Positions 1 to 8,900 of a stretch of DNA of 28,774 nucleotides are shown in pieces. The notes below the pieces were generated by a model. The model saw only the letters and a list, made by a program, of their open reading frames with translations, ran no database searches and was not told the DNA's origin. The stretch spans positions 1 to 28,774 of the forward strand of contig JBAZQI010000014.1 in the NCBI GenBank assembly GCA_041645325.1. The letters run 5' to 3'. The stretch is from JAFCCL01 sp041645325. GTDB taxonomy: Archaea; Iainarchaeota; Iainarchaeia; Iainarchaeales; GCA-2688035. Numbering within the stretch: the first letter of the stretch is position 1; each line of letters opens with the position of its first letter. A program made the position numbers and the translations under genes.

Positions 1-3000
1 ATAGCCGGTATTTAACGGCGTTGTCTCAACCTCCAAAGGCTCATCAGCCAGCACCTGCACGCATTTTGCAAGGTTGCTAAGGCTCACCTCAACAGGCAAT
101 CCCACGGAAACGCTTTCCTCTCCCTTAAGCGTTGCATGCTTTGCCTTAAACTCTATCTTTGGCTTTGAGGTTCCGGACTCAACTGCATTGTCGGGCACAA
201 ACTCAATGGTTATCTTGCCTTCAAATCCTGCCGGCAGCAATTCTGCAATCTTGGTGAAATCGCTTCCTATTGCAAGCGATTGCATGCCCAGTTCATCGCT
301 GCTCACCTTGAACGTTCCAAGCGCATTGCCCTTGCCTGTTGAAACCTTTGCCGAAAGGCCTGACAGTGCAATTGCCGTTTTTTCAACAGTGCACGAGTTC
401 TTGAGCGTGAACTCCTGGCTCTCGCTCGTTCCGGATGACGCCTGGATTTCCCATTTCACAGGCAGTATCTCAAGGCACTTTGTGCCGTCAGCCTCGCCTC
501 CAAGCCCAATCCTTATCTCAACCGGGATGTTTTCCACAAAGGTCTGCTGCAACTCGGGGCTGAGCATGTGAATGGAAAGCGAGCCCTCGAGTTTCACCGG
601 CGTTTTCACAAGCGCGCCTTTCTCGGTGAGCCTTATTGAAAGGAAAACGTTGACATCGGAATCTGCGTTTATCTTTTCGCCCTCGTAATCGTCAACCCAT
701 TCAAACTCCACAAGGCCCTCAAAGTCTTTGCTGAATGCCATTTTTGAAATCACCAGATTTGTAACTGTCTGGTTGTTGAGCCAAATCTGGTCCTCAACCT
801 CCGTAAGCGCAATGTCAAGCTTTTCGCTTATTTCCGGCGGCGTAACGGTGAGAATGCTTGAGTCAATCTTCCGGCTCAGTTCCGCTTTCTTGTAGCCTGT
901 TTTTTCGGCCTTTACAACAAGCGTGCTTCCCGAAGAAGGCATCTCGAGCTTGAATTCCACAACGCCAGAACCGTTGCTCTCCGTTGAAAGCACAAGCGCA
1001 TCGCCAAGCATCACTGTGACAACAGCATTGCTCACAGCGGCATTGCTTGCATCGCTTACCTTCACAAGAACCTGGTTGTCAATCATCGGGATAATCTCCT
1101 TCGGGATGATATCAAGCTGCAGCTGGTCCGCCGCCTCAACCCTGACTTCAATTGCATCCGAGAGCACCGGCTGGTTGTTTGACTTTATCACAATGGTAAG
1201 CAGGTTGCTTCCCTCCTTTTCGGTCTTGAAGTCAATGAAGCCGAAGACGCTGCTTCCCTTCCTCAAATTGCCCACGCTCTTGGAAAGCAGGTAGCCATTG
1301 ACAGTGCCATCGCTCCTCAGGCCTGTTGCGTCGGTTATCGCATAATCCCCGAAGCGCAATCCATCGCCCTTGCTTCCAAACTCAATGCCGCTGTTTGTTA
1401 AAGCCTGCTCCGCTGTGCTGGTAATCGTGAAATGCAGCCTGTAAACGCTTCCTATTGCGGCATTGTACTGGTCTACGACGCTTACCTTAAGGTTTCGCGC
1501 AACATCCTCAATGCCAATGGTCTTGCAGAAGCTTGGGCCGCAAAGGCTGCTTGGGCCCGCAGTGTAAACTTCCTGCTCGGCATTTGCATACAGCGCCTGC
1601 TTTTTCGGCGTTGATTCCGCGCTTGCAAGCGCGGCATCGCTTGGGAACCTTGTGTAAGAAGCGGTCTTGCCCCATCCCATGTAATTAACGTAAAGCAGCT
1701 GGCCCAACTGCGCGGAATCCTTCACCTGCACCTCTGCCTCAACAGCATAGGCTCCCTGTGAGGCGTTCTTCCAGATAAAGTTAACCCACTTGCTCTCGCC
1801 TGTCGTAAGGTGCTCGGAATCAGTCGCATAGCCAAGCGGCGGGGTAAAGCTTGTTCCCCTCAACATGCCTGCCGTTGAGGCAAACACATCCCTGATGTAA
1901 AGGCTGTCCTCTTCCATTATGTTGGTCTTGCCCTCATTGGCATTTCCAACGCGCAAGTGCAGGCCCGCCTCGTCAAACCTGCTGTTCCTCGGCAAAAGCA
2001 GCAAAAGCCTTGCCATATACTTTTGCCCAGGCGCAAGCTCTTTCGGCGCCTTTTCGCCGTCAAGGTAAAGGCCAAGCAGCCTGACCTGCAGAACGCCCGG
2101 GTCCTTTGCAAGCGCTATTTCGGTTGTAACCGTGCTGTCCGCATCAGGCATTACCGCAATGCTATAATAAGGCAAAAACCCTTCAGCGTCAACCTTAAAG
2201 AACACCTTTTTGTCAGCCCTGAAATTAAAAATGGCCTTGCCGTCAAGGTTTGTAATCTCTTCCTGCTCCTTCTTTTCATCCAAAACATTCACTGCCTCAA
2301 CAACAGCGCCCTGAACAGGCTGCATCTCATCATTCAAAACCAAAACTTCAAGGTTGCCGAAGCCAATTGGCAGCACAATCCTGACCCTGTTCTCCTGCCT
2401 TGCCTTCAAAGCAATCGGGTCGGCATTCTTGCCCTCAAAGCCCTTCTTCACCGCATAAACATAATATGTTCCCAAAGGCAAATTTGTAAAATCGCCCAGG
2501 CCATCAGCGCCTGTAACCACATTGTTTGCATAAATCGTGCCATCGGCCTTTTTCAGGACAAGCCTCACATTGTCAACAGGCCGCTGCCTGCTGTCCAAAA
2601 CCTCAACCTTGAGCACCTGCGTGTTGTCAGCTGTGGCAGGCTCAAGGAAAATCTCGTTGAACGAAACGCCGGCCTTGACCTTGCTGACAGCGGTAATCAG
2701 GTAAGCCGAAGCGTCAACCTCAACATCATACTCGATGTTTTCATTGACGCTGAATTCAACAACGCCCTCTGAATTGGAGTAAACTGTGTCAACAACCTGG
2801 CCGCCTTTCTTCAGGTAAACCGCTGCGTTCTCCACAGGCAGCTTGTTTGTGCTGTCCTTCAAAATAACCTTTATTGTTCCTACCGTCGCAACCTCAAGCT
2901 CAACATCAAAGGAAATCAAGGCATCCTTCACAAGCACCTTTACGCCGGCCGCGCCGGCACTGCTGCTGTCATAATCGGCATACCTCCCCTGCGAATCATG

Positions 3001-3888
3001 CACTACAACATAATAACTGCCGGTTGGCGCATTGTCAAAGACCGCAGTGCCTGCAGCGCTCGTGTACTGCGTTCCCGCAAGAACCCGATTGTCGCCGTAA
3101 AGCATTACCGTAATTCCGGCAAGGGCCTCGCCCAAAACGCTTTCAACAGAAACGCTTGCCCTGCCAGTGCTTGATTCAATTGCCTGCAGGAAAAGCTGCG
3201 GGCTTGTTTCCTTAATGTCAATCACGCCGTTAGGCGCATTAAAGCCCGCAAGCGGCGTGGCAATAAGCGAACCGCAATTGCCCGGCACGTCAAGAGTTAT
3301 TGTTCCGGAAACAGAGGTCATTGTTTCATCAAAGCCGGAGGCCTCCGGGTCTGAGCAGGTAAACCTTACTTGCACATCCTCGCCGATAAGCTGGCTTGTT
3401 CCCGCCTTCAAAAGCTGGATGGCCTTTGAAAGCATTGCAATTTCTTTTCCCAGCCTGACTTCCTGCTGCATTTTGCCTGAAACATCCAATGAAACGCCCT
3501 TTTTGGCATACGCTATTTTTGTAACTTCCACTGCCGCAGAACCCAAAGGCAATGCAATGGTCGCATTTCCCTGCGCATCAGTCAAGGCGCTTAACTCTGC
3601 GCCCGAAGCCGTTGTTACAAGCACTGTTGCGCCCTCCAAGGCAATGCCTGTGCTGTCATCAACAATTGTGAAAGTAACACTTGCCTGCGGCAAGGCAAGC
3701 ATCCAAAACCCGGCAATGAGCGCAACAATAATCAGGGCAATCAATGCAACAGCGACGGGAAAAGAAGGGATGTTGCGCCCTTCAATGCGGTCAATTATGG
3801 GGTAAAGGCTAATGCCCCTTGCGTCAAGCCAGTCAACGAAACCATAGTACTTGTCCTCAATTTTCCGGTAGACGTCGCCCAAACCCAT
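1..3888 (-). CDS. Giant membrane-anchored surface protein, N-terminal part (runs off the window)
   Basis: The frame is open from an ATG at 3888 to base 1 without a stop, giving at least 1296 residues. Residues 1-43 are a cytoplasmic-looking segment with the motif EDKYY...LDARG...EG...PSFPV, and residues 44-65 are a single membrane helix, so the rest is predicted to face outward. After the helix come several repeats of the carboxypeptidase-regulatory/Ig-like type (hydrophobic strands around 'GATV', 'GNATI', 'PTGSYYVVV'). Around nt 1530-1560 there is a Cys pair (LCGPSFC). Near nt 390-480 lies a module with paired Cys (TKCL ... LKNSC). The 44-residue anchor aligns without gaps to the complete giant protein starting at 14354, so the two are paralogues. 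No catalytic motif was seen. The likely role is adhesion, envelope structure or cell-cell contact (inference). The C-terminus and full length are unknown. An AAGTGAAC sequence just upstream of the start is shared with the paralogue. Confidence 0.88.
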   Translation of the reverse strand, partial: MGLGDVYRKIEDKYYGFVDWLDARGISLYPIIDRIEGRNIPSFPVAVALIALIIVALIAGFWMLALPQASVTFTIVDDSTGIALEGATVLVTTASGAELSALTDAQGNATIALPLGSAAVEVTKIAYAKKGVSLDVSGKMQQEVRLGKEIAMLSKAIQLLKAGTSQLIGEDVQVRFTCSDPEASGFDETMTSVSGTITLDVPGNCGSLIATPLAGFNAPNGVIDIKETSPQLFLQAIESSTGRASVSVESVLGEALAGITVMLYGDNRVLAGTQYTSAAGTAVFDNAPTGSYYVVVHDSQGRYADYDSSSAGAAGVKVLVKDALISFDVELEVATVGTIKVILKDSTNKLPVENAAVYLKKGGQVVDTVYSNSEGVVEFSVNENIEYDVEVDASAYLITAVSKVKAGVSFNEIFLEPATADNTQVLKVEVLDSRQRPVDNVRLVLKKADGTIYANNVVTGADGLGDFTNLPLGTYYVYAVKKGFEGKNADPIALKARQENRVRIVLPIGFGNLEVLVLNDEMQPVQGAVVEAVNVLDEKKEQEEITNLDGKAIFNFRADKKVFFKVDAEGFLPYYSIAVMPDADSTVTTEIALAKDPGVLQVRLLGLYLDGEKAPKELAPGQKYMARLLLLLPRNSRFDEAGLHLRVGNANEGKTNIMEEDSLYIRDVFASTAGMLRGTSFTPPLGYATDSEHLTTGESKWVNFIWKNASQGAYAVEAEVQVKDSAQLGQLLYVNYMGWGKTASYTRFPSDAALASAESTPKKQALYANAEQEVYTAGPSSLCGPSFCKTIGIEDVARNLKVSVVDQYNAAIGSVYRLHFTITSTAEQALTNSGIEFGSKGDGLRFGDYAITDATGLRSDGTVNGYLLSKSVGNLRKGSSVFGFIDFKTEKEGSNLLTIVIKSNNQPVLSDAIEVRVEAADQLQLDIIPKEIIPMIDNQVLVKVSDASNAAVSNAVVTVMLGDALVLSTESNGSGVVEFKLEMPSSGSTLVVKAEKTGYKKAELSRKIDSSILTVTPPEISEKLDIALTEVEDQIWLNNQTVTNLVISKMAFSKDFEGLVEFEWVDDYEGEKINADSDVNVFLSIRLTEKGALVKTPVKLEGSLSIHMLSPELQQTFVENIPVEIRIGLGGEADGTKCLEILPVKWEIQASSGTSESQEFTLKNSCTVEKTAIALSGLSAKVSTGKGNALGTFKVSSDELGMQSLAIGSDFTKIAELLPAGFEGKITIEFVPDNAVESGTSKPKIEFKAKHATLKGEESVSVGLPVEVSLSNLAKCVQVLADEPLEVETTPLNTGY

Positions 3889-3929
3889 GCGCTGTTCACT
3901 TTATAACTCAATAATATTATTTTCTTTTC

Positions 3930-3955
3930 CGTTATTTATTAATCTATCTATATAC
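3930..3955 (-). promoter_or_regulatory. Candidate promoter of the partial giant gene
   Basis: Reading on the minus strand, this AT-rich stretch contains TGTATATAG (3946-3954) and ATTAATAAATAA, either of which could be a TATA box 45-65 nt before the ATG at 3888. The exact box cannot be chosen by eye. The rest of the gap up to the hairpin repeat at 4083 holds no gene I can support. Confidence 0.35.
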
Positions 3956-4082
3956 AAGGCGGAATGCAACGCATCCCCATTTATGCATAAACAACTATAT
4001 AGCACTAAGTGTTTTCCCATTTAAATAATTTGTGCTTGCTCTTGCCCTGCCGCTTGGCATTGATTTTCCCCTGCATTTACGT

Positions 4083-4149
4083 GCCTTTTTTCCTACTGGA
4101 AAAAAGCCTTGGGAAAAAACCTTTGCTTCGCAAAGGAAGCCTTTTTTTT
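4083..4149. repeat. Double-hairpin intergenic repeat, copy 1
   Basis: Two hairpins in series. The first is CTTTTTTCC-tact-GGAAAAAAG (4085-4106) and the second is CCTTTGC-ttc-GCAAAGG (4120-4136). They are joined by CCTTGGGAAAAAA and followed by AAGCC and an eight-T run that reaches the stop codon of the 577-aa gene. The same order of parts recurs at 14411 and at 28617-28774 with different but still paired stem sequences. It sits at the 3' end of the 577-aa gene and could serve as a terminator on either strand. A mobile REP/MITE-like element is the alternative. Confidence 0.75.
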
Positions 4150-5881
4150 AACCAGGCACACAGCCTACAGTCATTGGTTTTCCAAGCGAACCGCCTGTCC
4201 CCATTGTAACGCATTGCCATCCCAAGCCACTGCCCATTGAACAATTTGTTCTCTGCGGCGCAATGCCATACAGGAAATTCGCGACCTCATTTCCCTGCTG
4301 CCAGTTTGCGGTAAAAGGCACGTATGTGTTGTCAGAAACCTTAATCCTGTAAAGCCTCTCGCTTCCAGGCTCAGGCCTTCTCACCATATAAGCAGGGTCT
4401 TTTTCCTCAAATGCAAGCGTGACCTCGATGTCGTTTACCTCCGCGCACCCTGCCTTGTAATCGCCAAAATCATTTGAGCAGCTCATCTCAGCCTGGCTAA
4501 TCACCGGCGCCTTTACCTCGTCGCCGTCCAAATACAGGCCAATGTTCCTGCCCGGGTCTTCGGACTGGGGCTGCCCTTTGCCCATTCCAATGACCTTGCT
4601 GTTCGCTGTGTCAACGTTCACCGCAACATCATAGGCAAGCATTGCCCCGCCTTCGCCGCACTCTTTTCCCACAAGCACAAAGTTGTCATCCGCAACACTG
4701 TCCATGAAACCAGCCAGCTTTGCATCCCGTATCACGGCACAAACCCTTGCCTCCGCAACCTTGCCAAGCGCGCCCTGCATTTTTTCCCAGCCGTTGTTGT
4801 TGTTCGCGCTGTAGTTCTTGGGAACATCATTGCCTGCGCACCAAGGATAGTTACATATGAGCTTTGTTTCAATGCCGTTTGTGCTCCACGTCGGTGCAGT
4901 GCTGTCGCCGGGGCAAAAAAGCGCATTGCCCGCGGGATCTTTTGCAGGAAGCCCGGTCCGATAGTCTGCAGGCACATTTGGGTCAACAGTTACCGGAACA
5001 AGCGGATCCTGCCTTGGAGCGCATGACCCATAATCACAAAGGCCCAAAGCCATCTTTTCAATGTCATTGTGGACCTGTGGGGAAAACAGGCCCTTATCGC
5101 TTGAAGAATTAATCCATGTAGGGTCGTCAAAGCTGCCGCCGGAAGAATAATGCGTGAGCGCCCTCGCCTCCGCTATTGCCTTGAAGAAGCGCAATGGCAC
5201 ATAAATGCGGAAAACAGTCCTCGGCAAAATCACCTGCTTCAATTCCTCGCCACTGCCCTTGTCCACAACAACGATCTTTGGAAGGTTTTCGTATTCTTCC
5301 TGCGAAAGCCTTTCAATGTGCAAATTCACATAAAAAGTGCCGAGCGGGCAATGGTCCCCCCTCGGGTCGCCATCACATTCAATGACAGTAAAAAAATCGT
5401 CCTTAACGCTTTTTGCAATGGCCTTGTTTATTCCCTCGGCCAATGTTTCCAGCTCCTCCGAGGGAATGCTTATAGTGTAATTTCCGAAGGCCTGGGGCTG
5501 GTGGAAAATGCCCGCAAGGCTGCTTGCCGTGAAATGCGCAAACTGGCTTCCTTCAGTGCCGCCAAACTTGCTTTCGGCAAAATCATCCTGTATCTCTTTC
5601 CAGCTCCTGTCCTCAAGCCTCAAAGAAACAACACCTCTGGCACTGTCCACAAGCCAATCCTCAATCCTTTTCCTCAATGCATAATTGAAAACCTGCATTG
5701 CATCCGCCCTGGCCATTTCGGCAGTTGCCTCAAGCCTTGCCCTGCTCTCAATATGGTCAACGGTATCGGTTGCATTCCTTTCCGCCTGAATCATGGACTG
5801 AATCAAAAGCACGGCAAGCATTATCAGCAAAAAGCTGACCAGTGCGGTGAAAAGATTGAATCCTTTGCTATTCAGGAGCAT
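4148..5881 (-). CDS. Pilin-like cysteine-rich surface protein (577 aa)
   Basis: The N-terminus (NSKG then FNLFTALVSF and a helix to about residue 28) looks like an archaeal class III signal: a Lys-Gly processing site for a PibD/EppA-type prepilin peptidase followed directly by the hydrophobic pilin helix. The remaining ~545 residues are predicted to be outside the cell. They carry many cysteines, often paired (CDGDPRGDHC, CDYGSC, CNYPWC, CSNDFGDYKAGC, and a C-terminal CVTMGTGG...GC), suggesting disulphide bonds. This is far longer than a typical archaeal pilin of 100-200 aa, so it may be a minor or tip subunit, or a pilin-anchored surface protein. I do not recognise the ectodomain. The ATG at 5881 lies about 28 nt from a TATA box, which suggests a leaderless transcript separate from the giant gene upstream. 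The stop codon overlaps the T-run of the hairpin repeat. Confidence 0.85.
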   Translation of the reverse strand: MLLNSKGFNLFTALVSFLLIMLAVLLIQSMIQAERNATDTVDHIESRARLEATAEMARADAMQVFNYALRKRIEDWLVDSARGVVSLRLEDRSWKEIQDDFAESKFGGTEGSQFAHFTASSLAGIFHQPQAFGNYTISIPSEELETLAEGINKAIAKSVKDDFFTVIECDGDPRGDHCPLGTFYVNLHIERLSQEEYENLPKIVVVDKGSGEELKQVILPRTVFRIYVPLRFFKAIAEARALTHYSSGGSFDDPTWINSSSDKGLFSPQVHNDIEKMALGLCDYGSCAPRQDPLVPVTVDPNVPADYRTGLPAKDPAGNALFCPGDSTAPTWSTNGIETKLICNYPWCAGNDVPKNYSANNNNGWEKMQGALGKVAEARVCAVIRDAKLAGFMDSVADDNFVLVGKECGEGGAMLAYDVAVNVDTANSKVIGMGKGQPQSEDPGRNIGLYLDGDEVKAPVISQAEMSCSNDFGDYKAGCAEVNDIEVTLAFEEKDPAYMVRRPEPGSERLYRIKVSDNTYVPFTANWQQGNEVANFLYGIAPQRTNCSMGSGLGWQCVTMGTGGSLGKPMTVGCVPG

Positions 5882-5904
5882 ACGGCAAAATAGACGCTTT
5901 TTCG

Positions 5905-5914
5905 GTTTAAATAG
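5905..5914 (-). promoter_or_regulatory. TATA box of the 577-aa pilin-like gene
   Basis: TTTAAACC within CTATTTAAACC on the minus strand, about 28 nt before the ATG at 5881, so transcription would begin at or next to the start codon. It lies wholly inside the 43-nt gap after the stop of the giant gene. Confidence 0.6.
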
Positions 5915-5924
5915 TTAACCTGCT

Positions 5925-8900
5925 TCACTGGCGCGGAGGCAAGCCCTGCGGAGATGCGCCCGGGCCGGAAGGGCTGCCGGCAGGCAAGGCGCCTGCTGAA
6001 TTTCTGGCGCTGCTGTTTAGGGCTGTACCTGCTGCTTCCTTGACCCTGAACTTTGCCCATTCAACCTGTATTGCCTTTATTTTCTGGACATAAGCCCCCT
6101 TGTCCGCTGCGTTTGTGAAGCTGTCAAGCTTCTTGCCTTTTTTCAGGGCATCATTCAGGCGGGCGGCTGCACAGCCCACAATCCTTGTCCTTTCGTCTTC
6201 CTCAAGCTTCTTGGTCCACCATTTTTCCGCAATGCCGCATTCCTTTATTTTTTCAGGCTGCTCCAAAAGCACAGCCATGAGCAATTCTTCTGGGTTGCCA
6301 TAATAGGCGATTGCCTGCTCATTCTCCGAGTAAGCAAGCACTTCATCCTGCTTCACCTTGTCCGTCGGAACAGGCTTGAGCGTTCCAACCAGAAGCCCGG
6401 GCACTTTCTTTGCATAGCTTGTGCAGTCAGTATTCCAGCTGCTCTCAGGTTTCTTCTTTATGGCATCAGCCATTTCCCTAAGCTGGTCATCAGTGGTAAG
6501 CGCCGTCATCCTTGTTTCAGCCTTGCCGCCCTTTGTTTTCTTTATTACAATCTTGTATGGCTGGTGCTTCACAATCTTGATGTCGCGCAAGACCTCGGTC
6601 TGCCCGATTACGTTGCCCTGCTCGTCCGTAACATTGGTAAGCTCGCTTGTCCTGAAGCTTGAATCGCTTTCAACCGGGCTGTGGCCAACACCCTCCCAAT
6701 AAAGCCTGTGTGCAAGCATTCCAATCGCGTTTGAAGTGATTCCGGATAAAGCGCTCAAGCTAAGGCCCCTGAAAAAGCGCCCAATCCTCGTCAAGGCACC
6801 AGGCTTGCTAGTGCCCTCCTTCACAAGCTTTGCAAGGTCATCGGCATTATCGCCCTTTAATTTCTCAAGCACCTGCGCATTCACTGTCTTCTGCATTGCC
6901 TTGTAGATGTCATTTGCGTTGTTTCCACTGAAATCAACGAGGGACCTGTTCACTATGTCATCAACGCTGCCTTTAAGCTGCGCCGTATACTTTGCCCTTG
7001 AAGCAGCATCCATTGTTTCCAGTATCTTGCCAACGTCGGTGCCTCTTGGCAGGGTGGTTGATGTAAGAAGTGTATCAAGAACATCGCTAAGGTTTGGCCT
7101 TCCAGGAATGGTTGCCCAGCTGCTGTCAACGCTTGCAAGTATCCTGGCCTGCAATTCTCCCTTTGAACCAAGCTCTTCCACAAGGCCGTCAACAACAGCC
7201 TTGTTGTTCCTTTCCATTGACTGCAATATCTGGTTCGCAATCCTTTTCTTCATCTGCGCCCTTGTTCCCGAGGCAAGGCCTTCAAGGCTCTCGCCCTGGA
7301 ATTTTGCCATAAGGTCATCGGAAACCTTTGCAGTGTCAAATATTGAAGCGGTCTTCATGTCTGCAAGTGCCTTCAGGCCGGCAGGCGGAGTTGCGCCGCC
7401 AAGAACAGTGCCAAGAATTTCGTCAAACTGAGGTTGGCTCTTTGTGTAAGCATTGTTAATAGCCTGCGTTGCAATCTCATCAAGGCCCTTTCCTGCCGCG
7501 CTTGCCTTCACTTTTGTGAGATGCCACTGGCTTGGCCTGACGCCTGGCGCTCCGGATTCAAACAACAGCTCTGCAGCCGCATCCTTTGCATTGTCCGCAA
7601 GCGCCTTCTGCAGCTTTGCTGCCGCCGCACGGTCTGCTGTCGCAAGCTCAGGCACCTTGTTATTGACAAATTCTTCCGCAAACTTGTCCCAGAGGCTGCT
7701 TGCCATGAGGTTGCGCGCAGAATCAAGCGTCACCTTTGTCCCTGCCCCGCTGAAGCCGTCAAGAATCGCCTTTGTTCCGACTGTATAGCCTGCGCTTGAA
7801 AACTCTTTCACGCTGCCAAGCATTGTTTCAAACTCCGCCCCGGCCTGGTCATCAGTGTAAGCAGCATACTCCTTGTCAGCTGTCGGGTCCCATTTTCCCT
7901 CGCCGCCGAAAAGCTTGCTTATGCCGTTTATTATAGGCGCAATTGTGTACTTTCCAACAAAGCCAAGCGTATTCTTGACCATTTCTATTACTTTGCCCTT
8001 TGCGGTTTCAACATTCGGGTCAATATCAAGCGCTGCCCACATCGCCGGCAACGCGCAATCTAATGTTACAGAGCCCCAAGGCGTCAAAAACGCGGGTATT
8101 GCGCATGCCGCAAAGTAAACTCCAACACCGCCGTACCTGTAAGGCTGCATTGCCTTGTCATAGCTGCTCATCCTGGTTATGGGCTCACCAGTTGCCCCGA
8201 TTTTGCCTTCAAGCTCTTTTTGGAATGAGTACATTCTCCTGAACTTGCTGAGGTCAAACTCGTTCGGCGGCTCAGGGGAACCAGCCCATCCCGGCATTGC
8301 ATAATAAGTTTCCTCGGTTCCATTTGGCATTGCCTTTTCCCTTTCCACAATCTTTTCAATCAATTCCTTCGGATGGATACCACATGCCTGCAGTGAAACC
8401 TTGTACGGTTCCGTTTTCCTGTCAGGCGTTGCAGAACCCTTGCCTGTTATTGAAATTCCGCTGATGTTTTCAAGCGCAAGCGGGAACATGCTTGTGCCCT
8501 TCACGCAAAAGCTGAAAGCGGCATTGTAAACGCCGCTTCCCTCTTTTTCCTGCGCAAGCCTGAGCTCAGGCCCTGCCTTTTTATCGCCATTCGCATTCTC
8601 CTGGTACAATATTGTTCCCTTTGCATCCTTTATTGCAACATATTCAATGCCGTCCTTGCTTGCGTTTTTTCCCGGCGACAGGAAATCAGTTTCAAACGTT
8701 ACAGGCTCAGCAGCCTTGCTTGAAATGTTCATGTCCACGCATTGCTCCTGCGTGTTAATCCTTATGGCCTTCTCCCCGGAAATCGCAAGCTTTCCGTACA
8801 GCTTGTCAATGTCCTTGTAGCCCTTCATCACAATGTATTGCCCTGAATCATCTTCGCCCCAGCAGTCCTTGTCGGAGAACGCCCTCTGCTGGAAAGTCTT

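Noticed and set aside
1957..2772. Long plus-strand frame (271 aa) inside the partial giant gene
   Set aside because: It is antisense to a continuous 1296-codon frame with clear repeat domains and an anchor. The plus-strand translation shows no domain or promoter and is a shadow. The same applies to the other plus-strand frames across 1-14354.
5925..6003. Archaeosortase sorting signal at the C-terminus of the 2809-aa protein
   Set aside because: The tail is Gly/Pro/Ser/Ala-rich with no terminal hydrophobic helix or basic cluster, so it is not a PEF/PGF-type signal.
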